A stretch of 64,000 bases of DNA from Podospora pseudocomata (Eukaryota; Ascomycota; Sordariomycetes; Sordariales; Podosporaceae): assembly GCF_035222375.1 (NCBI RefSeq), contig NC_085887.1:2331501-2395500 (forward strand), written 5' to 3'. A program made the translations under genes and the position numbers. Shown here in pieces: positions 11,216 to 23,291 of this stretch (within the stretch, counting starts at the first letter, position 1; each line of letters begins with the position of its first letter). Below the pieces are notes generated by a model. That model did not search any database. It worked only from the letters and a program-made list of their open reading frames with translations, and had not been told where the DNA came from.

Positions 11216-12271
11216 ATGATGGCTTCGACACATACACCCTCAGCCCTGCCGTCTGACTCTGTGGCCGGTGACGTCGCCAAGCTGGCCGCCGCCGCCGCCG
11301 CCGCTTCTCAGGCAGCAGAATCGGCAGAAGCAGAGGCCTACGAAAAGACGCATGTTCACGGTGTGTACGAAGCCATCGCCCCGCACTTTTCGGCGACACG
11401 CTACAAGCCCTGGCCTGCCGTGGCATCGTTTCTGCAGTCGCGGCCTCCGGGAGCGGTGGGTCTCGATGTTGGCTGTGGCAATGGCAAGTACCTGGGCCTA
11501 AACCCATCCGTATACATGGTCGGCTCTGATCGTAGTGCTTCGCTTGTTGCGCTTGCCCACAGCCGTGGGATGCAGCTCCAGGAACCGCAGGCCCAGGAGG
11601 CGAAGAAGCGGATCGCTCAAGGTGAGCTGGACGCAACAACAGGAACAGGCGGGGAGTCGAGTGGAGCTGCCGTCGCCACAGAGGTGCTTGTAGCTGATGG
11701 ACTCTCACTACCCTTCCGCGAACGCGCTGCGGATTTCGTCATCTGTATCGCCGTTATCCACCACATGTCAACAAGAACAAGGCGTCAAGAGGCGATCCGT
11801 CATCTCCTGCGATGTGTCAGAACCGGACAGGCTGGCCAGCCCGGCGGTCAAATCTTGGTGTACGTATGGGCTCTCGAACAGGGCAACAGCCGGCGAGGAT
11901 GGGACGAAGGGGGTGAGCAAGATCTGCTAGTGCCCTGGGTGCTCAAGAGTCAGCAAAAACAGCCCAAGCGACCGAAACAACGCAAAGGACAGAAACGGAC
12001 TCGGGACCAAGATTCCAGTGGTGTTGCTGCCAGTAATAATAGCGGTGAGGCTCCACCATCTGAGGCTACTGCCGGTGCAACTACTGCGGCCACGGAACCA
12101 GACCCGGGCCACACCGACCCCGTCTTCAAGCGCTACTATCATCTCTACCGCAAAGGTGAGCTGGAGGAGGATGTATTGGCTGCCGGGGGCGCAGTCATCA
12201 CCAGCGGTTACGAAAGAGACAACTGGTGGGTGGTGGCTGCCAATGAGCCCCTCCCATCACAGTCAACATGA
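11216..12271 (+). CDS. TRM9: tRNA wobble-uridine carboxymethyl methyltransferase Trm9
   Basis: One exon encodes 351 residues; the first two codons are both ATG and either may be used. The SAM-binding motif I is GLDVGCGNGKY at residues 82-92. VLVADGLSLPFRE and IHHMSTRTRRQEAIRHLLR match the class I methyltransferase core of Trm9. DLLVPWV and the C-terminal GYERDNWWVVA are also Trm9 hallmarks. With Trm112 the enzyme methylates the cm5U34 side chain made by Elongator, giving mcm5U in tRNAs. Two insertions stand out: an Ala-rich N-terminus (about residues 20-40) and a Lys/Arg then Ser/Thr/Ala-rich insert (about 245-300) between DLLVPWV and the C-terminal block. Such linkers are usual in filamentous fungi. 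Confidence 0.93.
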   Translation: MMASTHTPSALPSDSVAGDVAKLAAAAAAASQAAESAEAEAYEKTHVHGVYEAIAPHFSATRYKPWPAVASFLQSRPPGAVGLDVGCGNGKYLGLNPSVYMVGSDRSASLVALAHSRGMQLQEPQAQEAKKRIAQGELDATTGTGGESSGAAVATEVLVADGLSLPFRERAADFVICIAVIHHMSTRTRRQEAIRHLLRCVRTGQAGQPGGQILVYVWALEQGNSRRGWDEGGEQDLLVPWVLKSQQKQPKRPKQRKGQKRTRDQDSSGVAASNNSGEAPPSEATAGATTAATEPDPGHTDPVFKRYYHLYRKGELEEDVLAAGGAVITSGYERDNWWVVAANEPLPSQST

Positions 12272-14027
12272 GGCGAAAGCTGAAGAAAATATATTGATGT
12301 TGAACCAAACAAGACACCGAAATGGAGTCCGGGTCCGTTGGTTGGGTGATCTATCGCTCGCTAATGCGGACCTCCCTCCGTCTTTGGGGGTACGTGTGTG
12401 TTTGGTGATTTTCTTTTTCAAGTGAAACGTTTGCTTGGTTTGTTCCCGTTGGCTGTTGGATGAGTGTTGGAGACCAGTCGCAACGATGACTCCGTTTCGG
12501 ATGAACGGTGGTTTGCCTCTCGGGTTCGTATCATTGATCTCTTCCAGCTTTGTTGAGCACACTACGGAGGGGAATTCTCCAATAATGGTGCCATACTCAG
12601 CCTTGCTGGGTATATCTCAATGATTCATACCTGATGATTTGCTCTAGTTATGGGCTATCTCCAGCTTTGTTGAGCATCAGATAGTCTTGCCGAGAGAATG
12701 GTGAGAAACGATCACCAGAGATCAGACACCCCCGGCAAGCTAGACCCCTTTGGATACCGCTGTTATGTGATGGATCGATCTATTATGTGTGGTTCGAGGC
12801 TTCTAGAAAGGTTGGTTCGTATCTTGCATAGTTACTGCATTTTGATGGTTGGGGCGGGGGAGGGTAGGTAGGTTCTGTCACACTGAAAAAAAAAAAAAAA
12901 AAAAAGATCTCCAGCCTAAAGTCCGATATGTTGGGGTTGGCCGCCGTAACCGCGGCCCCTTTGTGATTCTGTGTGTGTGCTTTGTGGTTTGCCAATCCAC
13001 CCCCTTTTTGTCATACCTGAATAACATACATACACTCCAAAACTTTTGGTCCAAGAATTAGTTATCCACAACCAACAAAAAGCTCAAAATTCTAACCCAA
13101 TGATATCTCGTGGTGTGGAGAGAGGAAACATCTCTTCTCCGGAGAAGTTTTCCCTGTACCAAGCAGCAGCAGCAAGCAGTAATGATTATGTCCCACCACC
13201 CATCTCTCTTTCAACGCCTTGTTTTGTTTTTGTAGAACAATTAGATCCTGGCCCCATGTGGCAAAATGAAAAGGCTGTTTCGAGACGTAAAAAAAATTTG
13301 TTCAAAAGAGAAGAGTGTAAAACACGAATCGAAAAAAAACCAAAAAAAAAACTATAATTACAAAATGCCGTGTCCTTTGAACAAAACAAGAATAAAAATA
13401 AACGGTCGTTACTTGTCAATCAAGAAGTATGTAGTGGGTAGGTGCTTAGAATGAAGAAAGAAAGAAAAGAGAAATATGTGTCCAACAAATGTGCGTGTGT
13501 CATCCCATCGCTTCCTCTCTCCCTGCCTTGATGCAAAATATTCCCCCACCCAGTTTCCGTGCCATGTCCCTTTTCATCCATTTCTTCGTGGTAAGCCATC
13601 CATCCATCCATCCATCCATCCATCCAGCCGCCCGCCCGTCCCTTCGTTCTGAAAAGTTGTAAAATAAATTTCAAAATTACAGATTGCCTCCCAGGTCGTT
13701 ACTGTTTGTTCCGCCGGGTTTTCTTTTTTCCCCTCTCCCATGTGTGTTTTTGTTGCTAATATTGTGATGTATGTCATTGTAAGTGTGCTATGCCGGGAAT
13801 GTTTGTTGTCATGAGTGGTGAAGTGTTGTGAGTGTATGTAATGCTCGAGTAAATTTAGGAAAAGGAATAATTGTAGTCGTAACAAGCTGTGGTGTGTTTG
13901 TATGGTGATTGATTTGCCGTAGCAAGTGGTTATTCGAAAATCCCCTGCGGTGTGTGGTGGTGTTTATCTGGGGAAAGGGAGCACAACAACAGGGAAACCT
14001 CTCACCAGTCCAGTCCCCCCCCCCATG
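12272..14027. other. Convergent intergenic region between Trm9 and the Myb gene
   Basis: The stretch should contain both 3' untranslated regions. It holds A20 at 12886-12905, a direct repeat of TCCAGCTTTGTTGAGCA at 12543 and 12660, A-rich tracts near 13289-13350 and the CCAT microsatellite listed separately. I see no gene. Confidence 0.6.
13596..13626. repeat. (CCAT)n microsatellite
   Basis: Nearly eight uninterrupted copies of CCAT. It lies in the presumed 3' region of the minus-strand Myb gene. Confidence 0.95.
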
Positions 14028-15698
14028 TTATGGCTCATACCTCGGCCGTCTAGCCGCCACCTGCCCGAGTCCCATCGGTGGCGGAGGCGGAGGCGGAGGC
14101 GGAAGAGGCGGGTAATCCCCATCTTCAGACCGCGGGTACATGTGTCGTCGCCTGCTAGTCTCCCTGCTTACATCAGGACTGGCCCTCCGCTTCGACCCAG
14201 ACGACGATTCCAAATGTGTATACCCATACGACGACGACGAGCTGTACCCCAAAGGCGGGAGCAAAGGAACCGGACTAGCAGTGGCGCTGTGGATAGGACT
14301 CGCACTAGGAGCTCCCACCGAGTACGCCGGAGTGCTGTACGGGCTAACTCCCGTCGTCAGTTCCGCCACACTGGGCAGCACGCCTCCGCGTCCTTGACCT
14401 GGGCCAAGACTCGTCGTCTGAATCGGCGCGAGCCCCCCAAACGGAGGACCCGGTGGTGGAGGCGGTTGTCCGTAGCCGTAGTCAAGGGGCTCAGGGGCGA
14501 TGCTGGAAGAGGATCTCGGCGGGAGGCTCTCGCGTCGTACGGCTAGGGGCCGGCCGGTCGCCATCGGGGGTGGGATCAAGGGTGGTGGGACGGGCCCGGG
14601 GCCCCGTTGGTGTTGGTGGTGGTATCGTGGAGACGGAATGGTGGGGAGGTTTCCCTGGGACTGCGAGTGGCCGTGTCCTCTCGTGGGGGAAATTCGGTGA
14701 TGGCCGTGGGAACCTTGCGAGTCGTTCGGAGTCATGTTCAGCGTGAATGGAACCACGCCTGCCCGCCTTGCCATTTCATTCTCACCTAGCTGCCAGTGCA
14801 TCGCCTCGGCGGCGCGCCAGGGGACCTGCATCTCCTCTGCCACTTTTGCCCACATCTCGGGTTTGAATCTGCCAAGCTTTTGTCAGTCTTGTTCGTCCGA
14901 AACGCAGCCAAAAAAAAGGGGGGGACATTGTTACCTCTCGTACAGCCTTGCGAGCTTGTTCTTGCGCTCTTCGTCCCACTCGCTCCGTCTTTCCAGATAG
15001 TTTTGGTAGTGAAGACGACAACTGATGGAGCTCCGTCCTGGAAGCCGCTTCGATATGTCGTCCCATTTCATCCCACTGCCCCGGAGCTCTATGATGAGAG
15101 CATCCTCTTCCGGAGACCACTTGCTTTGTTTCTTCGCCGGCGACTCGGAGGTGTGAGGCGGCATGCTGCGTTTATTACTTCCACTGGGCGGGCGTGATGC
15201 TGAAGCTGGCGCCGAAGTGGCAGTCGGCTGAGAGTATCCAGGTATCGTAGATGCCCCGAAGCCCCCAAATCCGGTGCCGCCGACGAAGCCAAATTGCGAA
15301 GACACTGTGCCGGGTGCTACAGCAAAGGAGGCCAGAGGAGGAGGATCACCTGGGGACGTTGTTGTCGGCGAAAATGTTGCAGTCGAAGTCGGATGAGCCT
15401 GCTGGGTAGGCGACGCAGTGGACTCATTTGAGTCGGAGCCTTTGATTAATGACGCGATATCCACGGTGACGGTGTCTCGCCGGTCTTTGCCTATAGGGGC
15501 AGCAAGTTCATAGATGGCCAGGGCTGAAGACGGGGGAAACGCGTTTTCCGCCTGTCCAACGCCACCAACAGGATCCGGCTGTTGCTCTCGAGTTGCAGTG
15601 AAGCCAAAGGTGCCGAGAGCTCTACAATGAAAGCTTCGTTCCTTCAACTGCTTAGCAGGGGATCGCTGGTCAGTACGTCCGGGCAAGAAGAAGGTCAC
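14028..15698 (-). CDS. Myb/SANT-domain protein, probable transcriptional regulator
   Basis: Exon 1 ends at 14935 and exon 2 is 14868-14028. The 66-nt intron (GTAACA...CAG) splits an Arg codon. From the 15698 start the product is 534 residues. A first Myb/SANT repeat begins at about residue 192 (SKWSPEEDALIIELR, then LPGRSSISCRLHYQNYL). A second, more divergent one follows (SEWDEERKNKL to MHWQLGENEMARR). The C-terminal half is low complexity, Pro/Ser/Gly-rich and ends near a polyproline run. It is probably a nuclear DNA-binding regulator; I do not recognise its targets. The start is uncertain. The first 30 or so residues look unlike protein, and a TTGTAG acceptor-like site near 15625 could mean an extra 5' intron. 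Confidence 0.8.
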
Positions 15699-18600
15699 TC
15701 CACCGTAGCTGTTCTACGGAGGTCAGTGAACCGTTTGGCGCGGAGACTAGGACCGGGAGACCAGGACGGGTTTCGCAAATGTTGTTGTCGGCCGAAGTGA
15801 GCTAGGTTGGGATATGTGATGGACGCGATTCCGAGTTTTGTAAGCCGTGAAGTTCAGGAGACAGCGCGTATTTAAAGGGGGTAGATTGGTAGCCGAGCGA
15901 GAAAGAGACCCCCTTTCGAGACTGGTTGTTATAATAGTAGCTTTTAGACAACGGTGGTGGCTCGTGTGCTGATGGCAGACATCAAAACATGATTGGGTAG
16001 GTTCCTGAGCATGCGTTCGCCAATAAATGAGCATGTGCCGAGCTCGATGAGGTAGGTGAGCAGTGGTGAGGTCAGACGGGGGTGCTAGACGACTGCTTGA
16101 GAAGAGAGAAGGCCTTTTCCATAGTCACCGAGCATAGAGCAGGGGAGAGGCTGTATCCAGGTCCGGGAAGATGCGCCTCTGCAGATGGGTAGCCAGGATG
16201 AGAAGGGGAAAGAAAAACTTCTTGATGACGGTGTCTAAGGAGAGTGACAGGATGCGGGGGATGGGGTCAGGGTTCAGGGGGGCATATGAGGGTAAACTAA
16301 TACACTGAGGACGAGTAGGCCTTCATGGTTGGGATTCCATGAAAAGAACAACGGTGATAGCCATACCGGAAGTGTACAGACAGGCTGCATGTCGTGTTGA
16401 AGGAGATGGATGGATGGATGGCAACCAGGGCCAAGGGCCAAGGGCCAGGGAGGGGGTGCAGATGGAGGGGGGCGTGTGTGCAAAGTGGGTCGGCCAGGGA
16501 AACAGACAGAACAAGGGATGCGGGCAAGGTCAGGGCTCCAGGGCTCGGATGCCGTGGGTGGTGAGTGATAACCTGAGCCACAAGTCAGGGTCCGTACCCC
16601 AGAATGCCAAACGCCTGACTTGTGCGGTAGAGATGGCCCTGTCAGATACGGGTAACCTCTGGAAGTAACCCCCGGGGGCTTCGGGACGGACCTCATCGAC
16701 TTCGGTTGGGTTTGGGGTAGCTCCAACGCTCCCAACACACAGCTGCAATATCAAGAGCCCGGGACCAAGAACCGGTTTGCCATGCTCGGGCGCTTGATCC
16801 AGCTGGAAAGAGGGCTAAGGCGAAATGTCAAAGTCCAATCCCCGTTCACGCTTGGACTGATGAGAAGAGGTACCCAACAGGTACTAGCTGCCCTGGGTCC
16901 AACTGTTTGGTGGCCAAGTAAAAAGTCAATGAGACGGCCAATCGACATACTCCCAGACCACGCCCCTTGGCAGGAGAAATGGCAACACACCCCTCCCCAA
17001 TCAAAAGAGCCCCAATTGACCTTTTTTCTTCTTTGGTTGCTGAGGGGTTGCTCCATCCAAGAACGAAATGGCAAAAAGAAAAAAAAAAGAAAAAAGAAAA
17101 GAAATGCAAGACCGACCGGTTCTAGGGACGTCGAAGAAGATCAGTGCTAACGCCGAACATGTCGACTATGCGAGATACCGCCCCCACTAGGGCAAACGAC
17201 ATGGGTTGACCACGACTTCGTGCATGACAGACACCCTCTATTCTTCAGGCTGGCTGGTCCTGGCTAACAGCGCTTACTTCGACTAAAATGCCATGTTTAA
17301 TGGCGCAGAACGTTCTTATTGTGCATCAAAGTTGGGGGCATACCGCGAAGAAGAAAATCTATGATGGGGGGCGGTGTACGTGAGTGGTCGGGTTGCAAAG
17401 TCGGTAAAGAAGGGTCAGTCATCAAGGTTAGTTGGGCTCTCAAGCGGCATTGTTTCCTGAGTGACTTTTAACCCCCATCCCAGGTACTACTTCACCATGG
17501 CATGGTTCGGGGCAGGCGGAACTTGACTTGCGGCAGAAGAAAGAGAGACGTGTGCAAGCAAGCAGGTAGGGTGAGGCGTCAGCCAAAAGTTGCCGCTGCA
17601 CCTGCATCTGTCCAGCAGCAACGACAGCCCAGCCGGGCATAAACAGGCAGTACCTGTTTCGACCACAAACGATGGGGGTGGAGATGAACGGAAACGCTTG
17701 CCATGGGAGGAGAAAAAACGCATAGGACATGGGTTCAAATGGGTTGGTCTTGAAACTGCCCGTGGTGGTATGGGGCGGGAGGCGGATTGGATTTGCAAGA
17801 GGCGACGGCCACCAGCAACCAGTGGTCCATGCCCCATCTTGATGCTCACCTCCTTGTTCTGAAAGGAGGTTTGATGGTTTACCGTCATGCTGCCCCCGTC
17901 CAAAGCTTGGACACTGCCAGCATCGAGAGTTTAGTCCAGGGCCCAATGCGGAAGGAGGCCCCAGGCTGGATGGGATCAACCCATCTGGCATCTGCATTGC
18001 CGAGACCTCAGACCTAACTGTTGAACAACTGCGCAGTGCGACGAAGGGGAGCGTGATTGATCCTAAACGGGCGCTAGAGGTATGAAGTAAGTCGCAGATG
18101 GGAGGAGCGGCACGAGAGGCTCGCTTCGATCCGCTCTTGACCCAGAAACGACGGCCGCCGGCTCGCCAACCTTGGCTCCGGGTTATTACTTTGCAGTCAC
18201 GGTGATATAAGCCGCCGGGCCAGCTCCGGTCATCATCATTCTTCTTGGATGTTCTTCAGGCTCTAGCTATTTTGGAGCCTCTGTGCGCATAAGAACAGAC
18301 GCTGCGCGAGACGAAGAGAGTGCGTCTGTTCTCTTGTCAGATCCAGGGAAACCCTGGCTTCAATGCGATACGACATGGATGTGCGATTCGGACGCTGGAG
18401 CATTGCTTGCATGGGTTGCGGGAGCATGAGCCCCTACCTAAGACGGCGACGTCGACTGAACTTGGACAGAACCGTCGCAACAGGCTCAGAGGCGCTACAG
18501 TCAGGAACCCTGTCAGTTCTCTGGACACAAGAGATCCAGAGATCCAGAGATCGATCCGGCGTGTGAGCAGTTGCTGTTGAACCTTGTAACCCTGGTTCCT

Positions 18601-21600
18601 CAAAGAGCCTGGGGCGGGTAATAGCGACTCGATGCATTGTCTGTGCGTTCCGGATCCTGTCCCTGGTAAGCCCACATCACACAATATTGCTGTAAGATCA
18701 ACGACAGCGTTTGGCGGGGCAGGCTACCGGACAAGTTGTGACAATACATTTGTCAATGCCATGAGTGTACTGGAGAAGCGCTCCATACACTCCAGCAAAC
18801 AGCTCTGAGATGGCAGTCCCACGAATTGGCGGTCAGCTTTTGTGTTCTGTACCTCTGGACAGATACAGGTCTCTGCTCTCAAGTTCCGCTTCATCCCTCC
18901 CCCCACACCGTCCGGGATCAGGGTTCCTGCGGGGCAACAGTGCCGGCAGGACAGCCGCCCCAAGACGATCAATGAATCGTTCCGTTTTGGGTTTTGTGCC
19001 CAGGATCCCTGAATTTCCCGGTGTGGTGTCGCTTCCTCTCGGCTGGCTATTGTGGCTCACCCTGCCCATGAACCATGATCTGCCACCCAACAATAGCCAT
19101 TATGCTGCTCCTTGTAATGCTTTTGTCGGCCATGCTCGGTTACAGGCTGACTGTTCGTGCTGCTTGTTTCTTTCGACACCAGCGCAGGTCCTGGAGCCTA
19201 ATATCAAGACAAGAAAGATGCCATCGGAGCTGATCCCACTTGGCTCAGCCACAGCCATGTGCTACCCACGCTGCCATTTCGCCTCGCTTTGTCCTGTAGA
19301 CCTGACATGACTCTGGCCCAAACGGCTTGCCAAGACTGGTCCAGAACCTCACTTGTAAGTCATGGCCAGCTTGGAACTGCGCTTTTGCACATGCCGCTCA
19401 GCGATTCAGGGACTCAAATACACGAATTTCCATGACCACATGGCCAACTGCAGAGCGGGAGTGGGGTGGGAAAGCCAAGGCCACCGTGGTTCAGCAGTCC
19501 AGGTCAAGGTGAGCAAGACAAACATGGAACGAAGCAGATCATCGCCGGCTCGTTTCGTTGTTGCTGCCCGAACAAAGCAGCGAAGACGCTCCCAAGCTCG
19601 GCCGTTTGTTGGTGCTCGAATCAACCAGCGCGCTGTTCCTAATGCCCTTGAAGATCGGTGCCGAAAAAAGAAGCTATTTACGCCTACGCCACGGTGACCG
19701 ACTTGTTGAAGTCGATGCTCTCAGCTGCCGGCCGTTTCGCCAGCTGCGACTATCAAACACCAATCGCCAAGGTAAAGTGAGATGAACTGCATGTAGTATG
19801 TCGTCGATTTGGTGAGAAACTGGGCCTATGGGAGCTTGTCGGTCCATGTCGGCTTCGTTAGCTCGTTAGCTCTGTTTCCTCCATATGCTCTAGCCATGAT
19901 TATTAGACACGGCACGTATGTAAAGGCACCCGGATTCGGCAGGGCACCGATGCCATCCTAGGTTGAGAAACACGATCCTTGTGCTTCTCAGCTGCACTGG
20001 GTGGTGAATTCGTTGGCCTTGCATAATGGCCTGGCCCTGTTATTGCACCTAGAATACTGACCAGATGCGGACGTGATGTGTAGGCGGTACCTAGGGAAGT
20101 GCTGGCGGCTGGTTTAATCGGACGAGCACCCCGTACAGCTGGCCACTGTTCTGCAGCGTAAAGATGCGGCTCGACCGCCCCTCCCGGCACACAAGACAAT
20201 TTGACTCTTGGCGACGTCATTCTCCCGTAGAGAACAAGGCTACAACTGTAGGCTGATCCATACGGAATATGGTGAGCAGTTCTGAATGTAGTATCGTGTA
20301 TTCGAGCTGTGCTGTACATACCTCAAGGTCACATCTCTTTTCTGATCATAGCAACCGCGCCCAGCCAGGGAGCCAGACGCCCGGTCAAAAGGTTGACGGG
20401 CTTCCCGTGGTCCATGCCGCGGGAAAAAAACAATTTTTTAGACAAGAGATGCAAAGATGTGACCATCTACCCAAGGTGGCGGTGAACGACACAAGAACAG
20501 ATCTTGGGTAGCAAGCATGCATATCATCTGTCGCCCGACAAGTGTCTCAAAACCTTGTCCCTGCCATCCTGACCGCACTCAATACAACATCGTGAGCAAT
20601 GCGACGCCATGTCGAGTGAAAATCCCCTCGATTCTGCGACAAACGCATTTAGTGTTGACTATGCAGATGAGCTTCACCAGCGGTCAGTTACATTGCCTCC
20701 AGAGGCTAGGAAGGAGGCGCAACTGGTGCAGGGGTTTCGTTTCTGTGAGAGACGGTGAATTGTATCTGTGTGGTATCTGTGAATGAATCCTGCTGTTTTT
20801 TGCAGATTGTGTTCAGATCGCCTCGGGTAGATGCCGCACACGCAGCAGCCTCATCAGGTGCCGCAGCATGAGTTGGATTGGCGAATCAGCCAAAAGAGGG
20901 AATCGGCAGGACACAAGAATGACTTGTCAGTACTGCAGTGAACCATCGAGATGTTTCACCTCTTGTCCAGGCCAGCCGTTTGCACAGAATGCGGAGGAAC
21001 AGGCCGGTATACGGTACACGTACACCAGGCAGGTCGGTCTTCGGGATCGGGCGTCGACATGGAATTGTTTGTGAAGCCCGTGAGCCTGTCGGGAACGTGG
21101 ACGAGTCTCCAGCAGCATTGCGCTTTAGGGCATTCAGGGCAGCTGGCCGAGAACCGGTTCGACCAATGGCGAACTCGGTGGGCGTTTGACCTCAGCTTCC
21201 CGCGAAATCTCATGTATGACTGCATCGAATGCTGCCGTGTTCTGGGGCTGGTGTTCCCAATGACACGGTTCCTCGCTGGCGGGCTTGCAAACGGGCGTGA
21301 ACCAATGGCGACGAGGGAATGAATAGGACAATTGATGCCCGGGTCGCCTTGTGAGGTTTTGTTCCCGCCTCGCGAGCTCTTTCGCTGTCAACGGTGATAT
21401 CGGCTGTCGGATAATTTGGAACATTGGAAGCTTTATCGAATTTGATTCCCATGTGCGGACAAAAGAAAGCTGAGACCTTGGGCTTGGAGTCTTGATTCGA
21501 TGAGAAGGAGACGGGAAGACAAGACAATGGAAGATGGAGGTGGCTCAGCTGGGCTTGGGTGGGTGGAAGTTGAAGAGTGTGGCTAGTGACCGCACTACCG

Positions 21601-22086
21601 GAATGTGGCTTTCCTTAGCGCTGTGCAACACTGGTTCGTGTTGCCAAGACGCCAGGCTGGGTCTCCCATGCTTGATCAACCAGCGACTTCAACTGCTTCC
21701 TTTTCAGCTTACATGAGCATCAGAGAGAGATCTAGACAACTCTCGGATCTCGATATCCTCAAAGATAAGCCTTTTTGAAGCGATTCACGGTTCCAGGCCT
21801 GGATAGACTCGCTTTCTGGTAATATTTTGCATACATCTCAGCTCCCCTCTCTGGTTGATCTCTCTTAACTGACCACTCTCTGGCAGCCATCCACATACCC
21901 CCCAACTTTCTCCATTACAAACCCACGTGCACGGCTTCCACATTCGACGGGCTTCTGTCTGCCACGGCACCACACCGCACCTTCACCACGTTTTGAACCG
22001 TCAGCTCTCTTGCTTCTGTTCCTGGTGAAGCGAGCGAAAAGCAACGAATAGGGAACCTTACGTCTGCTTCGCAACCACCACCCACC
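15699..22086. other. 6.4-kb stretch without a recognisable gene
   Basis: Open frames of 60-185 codons lie on both strands, but none has a domain, signal peptide or convincing splice structure. Simple repeats include TGGA units near 16407-16423, GGGCCAA units near 16428-16450, an A-rich tract near 17073-17102 and GATCCAGA tandem copies near 18531-18553. I saw no transposase, reverse transcriptase or RNA gene. The last few hundred bases should hold the TBCB promoter and leader, which is C/T-rich near 21840-22080. Confidence 0.5.
18529..18553. repeat. Short GATCCAGA tandem repeat
   Basis: About three copies of an 8-bp GATCCAGA unit lie in the gene-free block. It is too small to say more. Confidence 0.7.
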
Positions 22087-23291
22087 ATGGCTGACGTCCC
22101 GCTCTATGTCGTATCCGACTACTCGTCTTCGGAAAGACGGATCACCCCCTCATGGTCTATCGCTCAGCTCAAGACCAAGTTGGAGCCCATCACCGGCATT
22201 CCTCCTTCCTGCCAGCACATCTTCCTCAAGACCTCGTCCAACGATGGGATTCCGATCGAGGCTTCGGACGAGGAGGCGGTCTATCTGCAAAGCTTTCCGC
22301 TAGCGCCATATGCTGAATTGCAAGTAAGTGAGACAAACCCGATCCGTCCCTGTGCCCCTGAATCTATTCGGCCGGGGAACTTTGGTGTGCAGGCGCCATC
22401 AAAGTGCAAGTAAACAAGGTGGCGCTGCCATCATCCTGTTGGCACATGGGCAAGGCAGGCCATCAGGCCCTGAGACATGGAGCACGACGTGCCGCCCCAC
22501 GCCAAATGCTATTCAAGTGACGCGTGGCGGCCGGCTTCTAGTGGTGCTCGCGAATCGTCCTATGATGCTGCCTTCTCCTTCCGGGGTCGGTGAGAGCCAC
22601 CACGTAGGGGATGTACGTCGAAGGTGCATCGTGCCCTGGTCTCCAGCCGCTCCAGGGGCAGGTGTGTGTGTGTGTCCATGGCTAGCTCGGAAGCCATTGG
22701 GCGCTCTCCTGCCCCCCCAGCTAGTTTCTTGCTGGCCATATGTCGGTCCGAGGAATCCCTCGAGATGCAAGCTTTTGAAACCCGCAGACTAACAGCGCTT
22801 GGCAGGTTGTCGATACGCGGCCAGCGTCTGCCAGGCCCAATTTCACAAGCGCCGTAGGCGTCGAGAAATTCGAGCTGCCTGAAGAGGAGTACGAGAAGAA
22901 GACGGACTCGGTCCTCGCATGGAAGAAGGCTCAGAAGCTCGGGCGATTCGACCCGAACGCCCCGACCCATGAGCAGGCCAAGATCGACGCCATCGCCAAA
23001 GAGATTGGGGCCCGAGGAATCGCGGTGGGGAAGCGGTGCAGAGTTGGTGGTGACGATACGAGACGCGGGGAGGTCAAGTACGTGGGGGGTGTCAAGGAGA
23101 TTCCGGGTATTGGTGCCTGGGTGGGCGTCCAACTGGACGAGCCGGTTGGCAAGAATGACGGCAGCGTGGGAGGTACGCGCTACTGGGGCGAAGAGTCGGA
23201 GCTTAAGCGTGGCGTGTTTGTGAGAGCAGAGCGGGTGGAGGTCGGGGACTTTCCTGTTCTGGATGACCTTGAGGACATGGAGGAGATCTGA
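22087..23291 (+). CDS. Tubulin-folding cofactor B (UBL plus CAP-Gly)
   Basis: Exon 1 is 22087-22323 and exon 2 is 22806-23291, joined in phase 0, giving 240 residues. Residues about 3-85 form the ubiquitin-like domain (PLYVVSDYSSSERRITPSWS). LPEEEYEKKTDSVLAWKK and KLGRFDP are cofactor B signatures. The CAP-Gly domain covers about residues 150-228, with the GKNDG motif at 194-198 and GTRYWG. The acidic tail ends EDMEEI. TBCB, with TBCE, binds alpha-tubulin during folding and dimer recycling in the cytoplasm. The 482-nt intron is far longer than others here. A nearer acceptor at 22392 would give a typical 69-nt intron but leads to a stop six codons later, so the long splice is needed for the full protein. 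Confidence 0.93.

Noticed and set aside
13596-13626. Regular short repeats as a possible CRISPR-like array
   Set aside because: They are a simple tetranucleotide microsatellite with no spacers, and the genome is eukaryotic.
17440-17997. A 185-codon minus-strand frame in the gene-free block
   Set aside because: It has no motif and no plausible promoter or splice partners, and several other frames overlap it.
22393-22413. A micro-exon between two short TBCB introns
   Set aside because: The possible 17-nt exon breaks the reading frame, whereas direct joining of the outer exons gives a continuous TBCB sequence.
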